Of a stretch of DNA of 64,000 bases, positions 35,491 through 45,797 are shown in pieces. Where the stretch lies: positions 29,030,028-29,094,027 of the forward strand of contig CM042966.1 of the NCBI GenBank assembly GCA_023678885.1, in the 5' to 3' direction. The stretch is from Pogostemon cablin (taxonomy: Eukaryota; Streptophyta; Magnoliopsida; Lamiales; Lamiaceae). A model generated the notes under the pieces. The model saw only the letters and a list, made by a program, of their open reading frames with translations, did no database searches and had not been told where the DNA came from. The translations under genes and the position numbers were made by a program. Within the stretch, counting starts at the first letter, position 1. The number at the start of each line of letters is the position of its first letter.

Positions 35491-35883
35491 CTATGTCGTC
35501 TTCCCCTTTTGGTGCAAAAGGGGTTCCATTCCGAAGGTTGCTGGCAACCTTCCTCCTGACTTTCTCCTCGTCACCTTGATCTCTAGAGACATTACTTGAT
35601 CTTTCAATTTCTTGATGATATCGAGTTGTTTGTTTTGCAATGTCTCTTTCTTGTCCATTTGGAAACTAATCTCAGCTACTGTCTTGGACATGTTTTGACA
35701 ATATTCTCCAAAGAATTTCACCTTCTTCTGTAATTCTCTAAGATCTTGGTTTATCTTAGAGTTATCTGTCTCGATCTCCTTCCACTCTGTCATTCCAATG
35801 TATAAAGTGATAGGGCTTGCAAATCTCTCTTGGACCCTGGTTTGATCGTCTCCTCTATTGTTCGTGTTTGGGAACACGTCCAT
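35491..35883 (-). pseudogene. pararetroviral N-terminal coiled-coil ORF (virion-associated-like)
   Basis: 130 residues. Residues about 35-105 are a strongly heptad-patterned, charged helix (LRELQKKVKFFGEYCQNMSK ... LDIIKKLKDQVMSLEIKV). Its position at the 5' end of the coding region, upstream of the coat region, would suit a virion-associated protein or an N-terminal extension of the capsid polyprotein. It is separated from the coat frame by stops at 35350-35490. Confidence 0.5.
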
Positions 35884-36290
35884 GGATCTCAGTGAAACTT
35901 CGGAGTTCCACTATGTTTCTGGATACTTCTTCAGAGTATCTTTTCTCCATCTGACGACCTTCCTCCAGATGTTCTTCCTTAGTGTGGTTTACCCGGGCAT
36001 CTGCCAGTTTCCAACTTTATTCGAATCTATCCCAAAATCGATCGGCGTCCTCGTATTCTTTTTCTGCATATTGTCTATACAGAATATTATAATATTGATG
36101 TATAGAGCTACTTGTTTCATCATATACAGCAGGTCAGAAGTCCATGTTGCTCCAGCTTTGAACAAGGCTGATAGTCATGTCCCTCTCGGATGTCGAACTT
36201 TCGTTCGGATCCATATTTCTTGAAACTCTCCTCTCGTTAAGTGATATAAGTATATAATAAATTTTTCATTCATAAATAAATAAACCTAGG

Positions 36291-36302
36291 GCTCTGATAT
36301 CA
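36291..36302 (-). other. pararetroviral primer-binding site, one mismatch
   Basis: Minus strand TGATATCAGAGC, against TGGTATCAGAGC complementary to initiator tRNA-Met. It lies just upstream of the first viral ORF, and the matching flank TTTTGACCGTC is also found at the other end of the provirus. Confidence 0.7.
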
Positions 36303-36481
36303 TTTTGACCGTCCCGCCCCTTACAGGGGTTCCATCAAAAGGTACCTATCAGTATGTCAACCCGCCCAGAGCACCACGGGTTTGCCTTAGGTGATGGGCT
36401 ATATTTTTAAGGGTCATTCCATACGGACACCTGCGCTTCGGGCTCATACGTCACGCATTAGATGCTTTGGGCTTTTTATGA

Positions 36482-36493
36482 GCTCTGATACCA
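36482..36493 (-). other. second tRNA-Met primer-binding-site match, perfect
   Basis: Minus strand TGGTATCAGAGC, exactly complementary to the initiator tRNA-Met 3' end. It lies 191 bp from the imperfect copy. It may be a second partial viral end, or belong to a different retroelement. Confidence 0.6.
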
Positions 36494-37178
36494 TTTTAAA
36501 GCGTGAGAAATATGAGAAAAATTAAGTCGAAATGAGGCTTTATACCGACATGATCACCTATATGTTTACCAATCTAGTCACCTATATGACTACCAACATG
36601 GTTACCGACAAATATTGATAAGTGAACATTTTGACCAGTTGACCTGTTTGACCGGTTGACCAGTTTGACTTAAAATTTTTTATTTTTATTTTTTTCGAGG
36701 GCAAAACTGTCCGAAAAGTGACACATGGTAGAATTAATAACTTTTTTCAATGATTGGCAAAATTAAAATTTTACATTGAATTTTGGGTATTTTTAGATAT
36801 TGGCACATATTTTATTAATAAGGATATTATTTATTCATTGAAATTGATAATTGAAATATAAATATATTAATATTAAAAATATAATCTTGAAAAATCAAAG
36901 ATATAAAATTTTATATTAATTGAAGACTTGCATTTTGTTGCGTTCAAGTTTGCGTTCAGGCATCAATAAATACTGGCGTTTTGAACTTAACAAAAATAGA
37001 AAGTAAAGTTTTCACAAAAATTTGGCACCAATTTCATTAATTTGGTGTTTCATCCCTTTTTCCAAGATACCAACATGAATTTGAACCTAACTGGATATTT
37101 TATTACATATTCTATGCAAGGTTAAATGAGCAACGCATACGGGAGAGTAAAATCTCAATATTTATCTTTAGGTTAAGA
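36494..37178. other. flank between pararetrovirus and MULE
   Basis: No gene. Near 36570-36670 there are short imperfect repeats (CACCTATATG-ACCAA and GACCAGTTGACC, TTTGACCGGTTGACC). The rest is AT-rich. Confidence 0.5.
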
Positions 37179-37188
37179 TTTTCTTTAT

Positions 37189-38183
37189 GGCGACACTATA
37201 GTCATTTAGTGAAATTCTTATTATACCCTCTATTCCTAAACTTACACCCACACTAATTCTAACAAACCATTTTGCTAATCCACCCAATACTATTACTGAA
37301 CCCACCCACATACATTCATCTCTTACATGTAAACCACTAACAAAAAAAACATCACCCCCTTCGTCTCTATCATATCACTATCAAACTCACTCCCTCACTT
37401 CTGCATTCGCCGCCGACAGCTCATTTTCTTCCTCGTCACCTGGACGATTCCAATGGAGCGAGATCCAACAAAAAAAAGAGAAGGGTCCGGATCCGTTTAC
37501 GAATATGGGGTCGGATATTGAATCAGGATCCAACTTACCGTATGATGTTCGGGTTCAGGCGTTGAAGAAGCTTTTCTTAGTATTTATGAATTATGCGTTG
37601 CTGTGTGGACAAACACCCAGATAATTAATTGGCGTTTATAAATAAAAAAATTTTGTTAGATAAATCCCACAATTAAATCATCAAATGATGAATTTAATCA
37701 ATTACTGGTTTTGCTTAAATTCAATTGTGATAATTATTGATGTTCACAAGTTAATTTTTTACAGAGAAATTTATTTTCTGAAGCATGCCATTAATTAATC
37801 TAGAAAAAACTTAATCTCCTCAAAATACCCACCATTTTAATGGGTAATCCTTTCATCATCCGAAAACAGGATTTGCAGGCGAGCAAATAATTCCAGCCTT
37901 CAAATTAAAACAACTTTAGGTGGATAGTGGTGATATAGAACATGTGTATATGAACAGGAGGAGAACCCTATTCTATTGATTTTTTATTTTTTTTTATTTG
38001 TTAGTGTTGTATATGGATGGGTTTAGACTTTTAGTAATAGAATTGGGTGTGGTTAGCAAAATGAGTTGTAAGAGTTATTATGGGTGTAAATTTTGGACTA
38101 AGGGTATAATAAAAATTTCACTAGTATTTATTTTGATATTTGGGTGCCTTTAGTAAAGTTTCGAGTGGCAATAACGCTGCCCT
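37189..38183. mobile_element. MULE with long inverted repeats, Pack-MULE candidate
   Basis: The two ends are imperfect inverted repeats for more than 100 bp: left TAGTGAAATTCTTATTATAC, right (reverse complement) TAGTGAAATTTTTATTATAC, with outer ends GGCGACACTATAG and GGGCAGCGTTATTG. A direct repeat TTTTCTTTAT flanks the element at 37179-37188 and 38184-38193, matching the 9-10 bp duplication of Mutator-like elements. There is no transposase. The core 37390-37620 is GC-richer and looks like captured exon sequence. Confidence 0.8.
37390..37620. pseudogene. GC-richer core of the MULE, possible captured gene fragment
   Basis: Base composition shifts sharply from the flanking TIR regions (CGCCGCCGACAGC, CTCGTCACCTGGACG, GGGTCCGGATCCG). 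An open run in one plus frame includes SNKKKRRVRIRLRIW. The frame is short and no family is recognised, so capture is inferred from composition and position alone. Confidence 0.4.
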
Positions 38184-38193
38184 TTTTCTTTAT

Positions 38194-38681
38194 AGGAGTA
38201 TATTTTATTTATATTTGTCATTTATTAAACAATTAGTATATTTATAACAGGAGATCCGAATAGTTTGAATCCTTAAACACAGAATAAATTAATTAGTTTT
38301 TGGTACAAGTAATTTAGTCTTAAGCTGTAACATATAGTCCACACAAGATAATTGAAGTGACCCCTCCAACCTTCCACTTGAAAAGGAAGATCATGTGTGA
38401 TTTAAAGCTACGCACTAATGCGTATTCTTAATATATAAATATTTTGAGCAATCTAAAATATAATTTAAACAATTAAATTTCATTCTATCCAACCCCATAT
38501 TATAATTATTTAATTGCATTACACGTGCGCCAACTATTGACACAAGCCATGTGTGCTATCACCCCTCAACTATATATTTGGCCCTCCAAGTACCACAATA
38601 TAATCAAACCACACTTTGTAATTTTTTCCTCATAATTCTTATTCAATAGTATATTTCCCCTGTTTTTCTCACTAATTCACC
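38194..38681. other. upstream region of the PNP-like gene
   Basis: AT-rich. A TATA-like CTATATATTTGG lies near 38570-38581, about 100 bp before the start codon. A G-box-like ACACGTGCGCC occurs near 38521 and CACGTG-containing text recurs just inside the gene (38736). Promoter assignment is tentative. Confidence 0.4.
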
Positions 38682-39417
38682 ATGAGTCTCAAATCAGCCA
38701 GTGGCATTGCGATGATGATCCTAATAATTAGTACCACGTGCATTGAAAGGAGTACTCTTGTTCTTGCTGATATAGGAACTGCAACTTCCTATGATCCTCC
38801 ATACACTCGTAAGTAATGTATACATACATACACACACACACAATTATATTATATATAATCACAAATGCATGCATGCATGCAAACCTATCCCCCCGCCCCT
38901 CGACAAACACTTGTGTAAACCAGATCACGGTCTGTAGTCCCTTACCAATTCTATTATACTCAATGTATTACATCGTAAATCCAGTTCACAGGTGACTAAC
39001 TCTTGTTTCTCTCTGGCGATGTTCATGCAGCTACCAAGTGCAATGGAAATAGACAGGACCAGTTTCCAGCGGGTAACCTGTTTGTTCAGGTGAGTGAAGG
39101 GCTGTGGGACAACGGAGCTGCCTGCGGGAGGCGGTACAGGCTGAGGTGCCTGAGTGGGAGCAACAGGCCGTGCAAGGATGGTACTGTGGACGTCAGGGTA
39201 GTGGATTTCTGCTCCAAGAGGCCTTGCCCTTCCACCATTGTCATGTCCAATGATGCCTTTAACGCCGTTTCTCGAGCGTCCGATGCAAAGATCAATATTG
39301 AGTTTATCCAGTACGCCTTCCATCTAATATCTTTATTAGTATATATAATGCATGAGAAGATGATGATCATGATCACTAGCTAATTGTGTTGGTTTGATTC
39401 TTTCTTGCAGGATTTGA
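38682..39417 (+). CDS. plant natriuretic peptide / EG45-like secreted protein
   Basis: Three exons (38682-38808, 39031-39310, 39411-39417) with GT..AG borders and consistent phase give 137 residues. Residues 1-29 form a hydrophobic signal peptide ending near VLA-D. The mature part is a compact double-psi beta-barrel of the expansin-like/EG45 group: GTATSYDPPYTPTKCNG, the LFVQVSEGLWDNGAACGRRY block, then VDVRVVDFCSKRPCPSTIVM and the C-terminal AKINIEFIQI. The conserved cysteines are present, and there is no second expansin domain. Plant natriuretic peptides are apoplastic signals affecting water and ion balance and defence; a protein of about 130 residues is normal. The last exon supplies only the final codons, which is easy to miss. 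Apparently intact. PNP-A-like is the best match, but another EG45 paralogue is possible. Confidence 0.9.
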
Positions 39418-42400
39418 GTACATGTTGGATGATTGTGATACAGAGTTTGAGTAATAATTAGGTAGAAGAATTATTTAGTAACGCTTCTAGTATGTAATTA
39501 ATTGAATTCAATCATATATACAAGATATTAAACTAATTCAACATAGCATGTGTTGTTATTCTCTGATCAATGTTGGAGAGGATTAATTACAGCTTACATA
39601 GGAACTGGATATGAATTACAATGCCCCACTCAGAATTATGTAATAGGGATTTTTAAGTGTAAGAAGAGTAATTAGCTTTCTGTAAAAACAAACAGAGCAA
39701 CTAGAAATATTACTCCATTTACTATGATTTTAATGTATGAAATTTGAATTTTATTTTTTTTCTTTTAAAAATTTTACCATGATTGATTTGTTATGAGGTC
39801 GAATTCCATAATTAAACAGGGTACAATAATTAAGCTTCAAATTCATGAATTCTGTTATAGTGCTAAGTGCTAACAAGCATTTGTCATTTTGTTTAATTAA
39901 AGATTAAAGTGTTGATATCTTGCTCCGATTTAACCTATTTTTTTTTTAAAAAAAAAAACACTAATATCACAATATTTAAATGGTAAATTATATCTCATTA
40001 TTACTTGTAGGTACGTCCACCTAAAATTAATACTATTAAAATTGCATTGCACAATCCTAAATATGTCCTTTCAATATAATTCTTATCACAACCTATGAAA
40101 ATTGCAACAGATATTATTTTATTCTTTTCCCTTTTGTGACCCGATACAATTACAGGAATCCAATTCACAAATTAGAAATCCATCCATGTCACCAACGTAA
40201 ATTTAGTATCTCTCCACCGTGGGATTTGTCATCAATTCAGTGGAATTTGTACAATATTCAATCTTCGCTAATCTTCGTTCACAATTTCAAAATATTTTGC
40301 AGATTTGTCTATTTATTTGCAGAAATGATATTTCTATCGTAGACTATATATGATTTTCTGTCCGTTCACGTTATTTATTTGTGGATATGATTTTTCTATT
40401 GATATCGTCTACATAATCAATTAAATATTTTGCACAATTTTACCATATTTTTGAACAACTAGTATATAAATCTACACAACACAAAATATGTATTTAGATA
40501 ATCGATTTCTTATAAATCTATTTAATTAAATTGCCCTATAATATAGTTATATTAAGTTATATTGCTGCACAACACATTCTGTTTAATTAGATTGTCTGCA
40601 CAACATATTAAAGCATAATGATATATTTTGTATATATATTCTAATGGAGTTATGAATAATTTTGCACAATTAGTGAACATTTTTGCACAACGAATTAATA
40701 CATTAATACATATGCACAATGAGTTAATAATTCTGCACAACATAATATTTTATGTATTTTTCAGGAACAAAGTTGCAAAGTAGAGAAAATTAAAATCCCA
40801 ACTAAATAGTTCATTTGATAAATGGAACTTGGGGTATCTAATACTACTAATTAATCCAATAAAGTAGGGAATGTCGGAATGAAGTGATTTTGGGGTAATG
40901 GGCTGATTGAAAGGAACACGGCCCAACGGGCTGTTAAAAGAAAGAAAAACTTACTAATTTACTAATTAGGATCATAGAGGAAATGATGTGACCCAAATTT
41001 ACTAATTTTCCATTTCTCTCGAATGGAAACATATTTCATTTTTGTCTTAATTTCTTTAAATTGGATTTTTTTTATAAAACATTCTAAACAAACAACCATT
41101 TTGATATTTCATAATTTCAATTTTATCATTCATGCCTTTCACATATAATACACTTTATATTTTATTTATTATTTTAAAATATTACATTATTCTACAAAAT
41201 TCAATAATTAAATAATTAAAACGTGATTTTTTTAATTTTTTTTTTAATAACCTTGAAAATAGTTGTTCCTTTAAAAAGGACGAGGAAGTATAAAATTTTG
41301 AATTACTGTTTTCTCCTAGAGTAAGTGGCATTTTTCTTGGTGCTTTTCTTATCCAAAAGCCCATTATTTTAAATTAATTAGAATACAGTTTAAAAAAGAA
41401 GAAGATTTTTTTATTTTAATAACAATAATATTATTGGCAGTCAATGTCTAGGTTAAGTGTAAAGAAATAGCCACCATAAAAACCAAGACTGTCACATCCA
41501 ATAATTTACATTCAGCAAAATTTACTCCCAATAAAAGTAGCAAATCACATCCCCCAACAGTGTACAAAGTATGAGTTAGAGAAGCATTTAACCACATGAT
41601 ATATACATGCATAATTTAAATTGAAATTAATTTCTCACAATAATATTAATAGCTGTGGGAAAACCTTTTGTGTCTCAATCACTCAATGCATGTGAATTGT
41701 ACAACCCATTATTCATCTAATAGTGCTCAAAATTAATTTAAACCAACTCCAATCGGCTAAGTCAACTCTTATGCCAATCAATACCTAATGCTATAAAATA
41801 ACTATAGATTTATTTATCAAATAAATAATAATAATAATCCCATCCACTACGATTATCTTTACCATCAAACAGGCAGGCAAGTTCAGATTATAGACATTGA
41901 AGGATCAATAATTCTAAGAAAAGTTGACTATACTCTGCAAAAAGAATAATATCTAATTAACAAGTAAACATAGTGTAGAATAATACTACTATTAGACGGT
42001 GCAATGTGAGGTTCAAGAATTATTAGGCCCCCTTATTTAAATTTTCATCTCTCTAAAACTTTTCATATTTAGAGATTAACAATAATTTTGAATGTTAAGA
42101 TTTAAATTCCAGAATTCCAATACATGGCAAAGACTTAAAAGTCATATGTGAGAAGATTTATAAAATGAGACAGTTAAAAATAATATTTTTATGAGAAGTG
42201 ATAATAGTACAATAAATTATTTTATGAACAATTTATAGTATAAATTAAAAATAATAAAACTTCAAAAACAGAAAAATGATAATTAATTAAAAACATAAAA
42301 TGCTTTCATTGCGGGTGGTCTCACACAAGTTTGCCACATATATTTATTGAATTAAATTTATATTAATATAAATACAAATATTTGTATTTTGAAATGGAAC

Positions 42401-42845
42401 CAAATTTTATAGCAATAATATACTTATGTATAATAAAAATTATGAAATATATTATTAGCAAATTCATCAAGAATTTATAGTATTTCACTATTTTTAGTTC
42501 AAAATTTCTTTTTATATTTCATTAGAATTTTATACAATGAAATTATTTTAGGGAGAAAAAAAGGTCTTATCTTGCCGTTGTATCATCTTTAATAATAATT
42601 TAATTACTACTAACGCCCAACTTGTCAACTTCAAGTATTATCAAGTTAAAAGATCTTTTTAGTAAACGAAACTTCAATTTAAAATAAAAAATTATAAATC
42701 TATTATAATTTGATTTTGTAATGCTCTCACTGCCTACTATGACTTTATTTATGACTTAATTATAAGGTGAAATTTGGATTTTTATTTTTCAAAACCCGTT
42801 TAAAAGATCTTGAATTTAAAAAGAATAATAAAAGATAATCAATCC

Positions 42846-42847
<2 letters not shown>
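39418..42847. other. long gene-poor stretch
   Basis: No supportable gene over 3.4 kb. Visible structure: repeated TTTTGCACAA/TGCACAAC motifs (about 40430-40745), and a relic of the dispersed AGTGATAAT family ending in GGTGGTCTCACACAAG (about 42170-42335). Frames of 60-68 residues here show no domain or splice context. Confidence 0.5.

Positions 42848-42912
<65 letters not shown>
42848..42912. repeat. TA dinucleotide microsatellite
   Basis: An uninterrupted AT run of about 65 bp directly abutting the CACTA-like subterminal repeats. Confidence 0.97.
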
Positions 42913-42915
<3 letters not shown>

Positions 42916-43287
42916 CAATTGAATTTGCCAATTCGTTGGTAATCAGCAATGGATTAGCAATAAAATGACAATTTTGTTTTAGCAACGAAATGTCAAAGGA
43001 TTTATTCTCTATTTTAGCAACGGAATTCAATCCGTTAGTAATTACTAACTGATTACCAAGGGAATCATTATATAAATTACCAACGAAATTATTAGCAACG
43101 GATTACCAACAGAACTATTTACCAATGGAATTGATTTTTCGTTGCTAAAAATTTATCAACCACCACTTTACCAACGGAGTTTTATCAATAGATTCCGTTG
43201 TTAATCCGTTGGTAAGTCAATTTAACAATGAAATTAAAATTTTTATCAACAGAATATTCCATATATAAAAAATAATTTTTTTGAAGT
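42913..43287. mobile_element. CACTA-like transposon terminus with subterminal repeats
   Basis: The motif TTAGCAACGGA and relatives (CGTTGGTAA, TTACCAACGGA, CCGTTGCTAA) occur about a dozen times in both orientations, as in the subterminal repeats bound by CACTA transposases. The tract ends TTTTTTTGAAGTG (43275-43287), close to the TTTTTTTGTAGTG end of plant CACTA elements. The opposite CACTAC end was not found; the microsatellite marks the truncation. Confidence 0.5.
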
Positions 43288-43561
43288 GATCATTACTAAA
43301 GATTATTCTTTAAATCAGAGTTACACTTGTGAATTCGATTTACAAAGCTTCTAAATAATAAAAAAGTGTCTAATATTTAAACGTAATTTACATTTTCCAA
43401 GAAAACACATATTCTACATTTTTGTCAATTCCAAAAAATCTTCACATTTTTTAAATAGTAAAAAAAAATTAAAACAACTAATCTTTTCCTAATATTTTTT
43501 TACAAAAATACCATTAATATCATATCTAACATACTTTATAATTTTATTTATTAAAAATATA

Positions 43562-44171
43562 CTCTCTCCGTCCCACCCAAAAAGTCTTTTTTTTTTTTCT
43601 ATTTTGAGCGTCCCACCCAAAGAGCTCACTTTTCTTTTTTACACACATGAATCCACACACACCCACTAACACAACTAAAATATGTGACCCACACTGCCAC
43701 TAATACAACTCAAATGGGATCACATGTTCCATAATAGTGTTTCATCTCATATTTCACTAATTAAATAATTGCCCCGTGTCATAATCAATGCCCAAAATTC
43801 AATATTTGCCCTAAGGGTTTAAGGTCATTTGTAGGGTATAGTTTTTTTATATTGTGAAACACCAAAAATATAACAGGGAATTCAACTTGAATACAACTAC
43901 CCACTATATATTAAATAATAATACTCCATAATCTATGTGCCAAAAAGCAAAAATTACAACTAAAATACGTGACTCACCCACCACTAATACAACTACCCAC
44001 TACACATTAAATAATAATACTCCTTAATCTATGTGCCAAAAAGTAAAAATCACGCTTAGTGTGAGACAATATTAAATAATAATACTCCTTAATTTATGTG
44101 CCAAAAAGCAAAAATCACCCTTTGCGTAGAACCAAGAGAGTATATTACTCTCCAGCCTGGAACTAAGAGAG
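43562..44171. mobile_element. Stowaway-like MITE enlarged by nested and duplicated sequence
   Basis: The left end CTCTCTCCGTCCCACCC and the right end GGAACTAAGAGAG are inverted and flanked by TA. The interior has a three-fold tandem repeat of TAATAATACTCCTTAATCTA plus ATGTGCCAAAAAGCAAAAAT (43905-44120), and a segment (43755-43845) shared with the MITE at 56537. The right boundary is uncertain because GAGAGTATATTACTCTCC occurs twice. Confidence 0.45.
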
Positions 44172-44747
44172 TATATTACTCTCCATTCATATTGAGCCAA
44201 ATAAAAATACTCACAGTAATAATAATATAAAAAAGTCTCCATTCTAACCAACTCACATCCTGTCTTGTCTGGAAAGAGCAATTATTTTTAGCATCAAATA
44301 AGCCATTCACATGATTATTTGTAATATAATCTAATCACACATTAACAATACACCCTTCATTAAATCAAATCAAAAAGATTGCAAATTGCAAAATAATAAT
44401 TCATCATAAATGGAAATTATGTCTTTCAAATCTCAGTGATTGATAATAGAATCAGAGTAACTCCCAAATCATTAAAGATGAAATGAAGCAATAATCAAAG
44501 GGAAAAATTGAATGAGGACTTACTTATGAAATTTATGATTATAATGATACATTAATCAAGTGTATAAACAAGAAAATGTGGATGTTAAACTAAGAAGAAG
44601 AATAAATTAAGCAAATCAAAACATCATCTTTTAATGCACATACCTAAACCCCAGATGAGATCTCCATGAACATCCACATATTAATTTCTCCTCAAATTTA
44701 TTCCAATCAAAACTCTGTGTTTCTGTTTCTCTCTCATGATTCCCAAA
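44172..44747. other. 3' flank of the transporter gene
   Basis: AT-rich; no gene. The part nearest 44747 probably includes the 3' untranslated region of the minus-strand transporter. Confidence 0.5.
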
Positions 44748-45797
44748 TCAAGCCTGTGAATCCCCCTTCTTCCCCCCATCCCCTTCTCTCTCCTCCAGCA
44801 GCTTCCCAGATTCCACATCCGCCGCCTGCGTCTTCTTCTGCGCTTCCTTCGCCTTCAAAGCTTGCAATTTCGAGTGATTGTAAAACCCTACGCCCAAAAA
44901 TGCAAGCCCGTATCCGAGCAGATTCAATGGCGTCACTGTATCCTTAATCACAGACCAAGAGAACGCAATCAGCAGCCAATCCTTCACAACTCCGGCGACG
45001 TTCATGGTCAGAGCCGAAGTCTTTCCGACCAACAAGAACACGGCCAAGTTCAACGCAAATGCGCAGAGGGAATTAGTCCCAAATATCACGAAATCGAAAT
45101 GAAACCCAGAGCTCTGCTGTTGCAGCAATGGAAATTCGACGATTAGCCACGGAATTGACAGGAAAACCAAGCAGCTCGGCGCAACGTAGTACAGAGACGT
45201 GATTGGATTTAGGTTAATCCCCTTCGACGTCAACAGAATTTGAATCATAACCAATCTCGTCGCTTCGAAGGCCACCGCCCCCAATTGCAGGAAAACCCCC
45301 CACGAATCGTACTTCGCTTCGCCGTAGGCGGCAATGGCGACGCCGACGGAAATTGCAACCATGTTCGACATGGTGGAGCTCTTGAAGCTGTCCTTTTTGA
45401 AGAGAATTCCGATTGAGTAAACGGCGACGGGCATTAGAGCTTTTAGCATCTGAATGAAGGAAACAGAGAGGTAGATGTAGGCGGAATTGGAGAGCCAGAG
45501 GGAGAGTGAGTACAACGCGCCGATAGGGACGACGGAGGAGAGGTAGACTCGGCGGGAGAGGGCGGCGGGCTCGACGAGCTTGAAGACGCGGACGGCGGCG
45601 AAGGCGAGGGAGGAGCAGAAAGCCATGTGAATCATAGTGAGGGAGATGGGGTAGGGCCAATTGTAAAGCTTCTTATCGAGGATGTATTTGTTGTAGACGA
45701 TTACAGTGAAGGAGAGGAAGATCCATACGGCGACGTATGCGTAGGAGAGGATTATCTTCCTCAGCACCCCTTCGGAGATTGCTCCGCCTTTCCCCAT
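44748..45797 (-). CDS. Golgi nucleotide-sugar / sugar-phosphate transporter (TPT/NST family, UAfT-like)
   Basis: An intact single-exon 349-residue protein. It has about ten hydrophobic helices from residue 15 to 315. Signature stretches include FLSFTVIVYNKYILDKK, WPYPISLTMIHMAFCSSLAF, SVSFIQMLKALMPVAVYSIG, QLGAVAFEATRLVMIQILL, LNPITSLYYVAP and GKTSALTMNVAGVVKDWLLI. These fit the plant subgroup annotated as probable sugar phosphate/phosphate translocators, some of which have been shown to carry UDP-arabinofuranose into the Golgi lumen. An N-terminal MGKGGAISEGVLRK and a lysine-rich cytosolic tail (KAKEAQKK, ending LLEEREGDGGKKGDSQA) also match the subgroup. Substrate is inferred from family, not visible. 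The GC-rich coding sequence contrasts with its flanks, and open frames on the opposite strand are its shadows. Confidence 0.93.
   Translation of the reverse strand: MGKGGAISEGVLRKIILSYAYVAVWIFLSFTVIVYNKYILDKKLYNWPYPISLTMIHMAFCSSLAFAAVRVFKLVEPAALSRRVYLSSVVPIGALYSLSLWLSNSAYIYLSVSFIQMLKALMPVAVYSIGILFKKDSFKSSTMSNMVAISVGVAIAAYGEAKYDSWGVFLQLGAVAFEATRLVMIQILLTSKGINLNPITSLYYVAPSCLVFLSIPWLIVEFPLLQQQSSGFHFDFVIFGTNSLCAFALNLAVFLLVGKTSALTMNVAGVVKDWLLIAFSWSVIKDTVTPLNLLGYGLAFLGVGFYNHSKLQALKAKEAQKKTQAADVESGKLLEEREGDGGKKGDSQA

Larger units (their letters stand above)
26720..36303 (-). mobile_element. endogenous pararetrovirus (Caulimoviridae), nearly full length, defective
   Basis: On the minus strand, from high to low coordinates, there are: a tRNA-Met-type primer site, a coiled-coil ORF, a coat-like region with a zinc knuckle, a movement protein, aspartic protease and reverse transcriptase, RNase H, a further ORF, and a 35S-like promoter. 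Excluding the 1.94-kb solo LTR this is about 7.6 kb, the size of one caulimovirid genome. Coat before movement protein is the layout I associate with cavemo-/solendoviruses rather than badna- or florendoviruses; this is inference. Every reading frame is damaged by stops, frameshifts or insertion, so the copy is not expected to yield virus. There is no integrase, as for the family; integration is presumed to be by host repair. Confidence 0.88.

Noticed and set aside
38925..39376. minus-strand frames across the PNP-like gene
   Set aside because: The plus strand encodes a complete family protein with correct splice sites; the opposite frames have no recognisable content.
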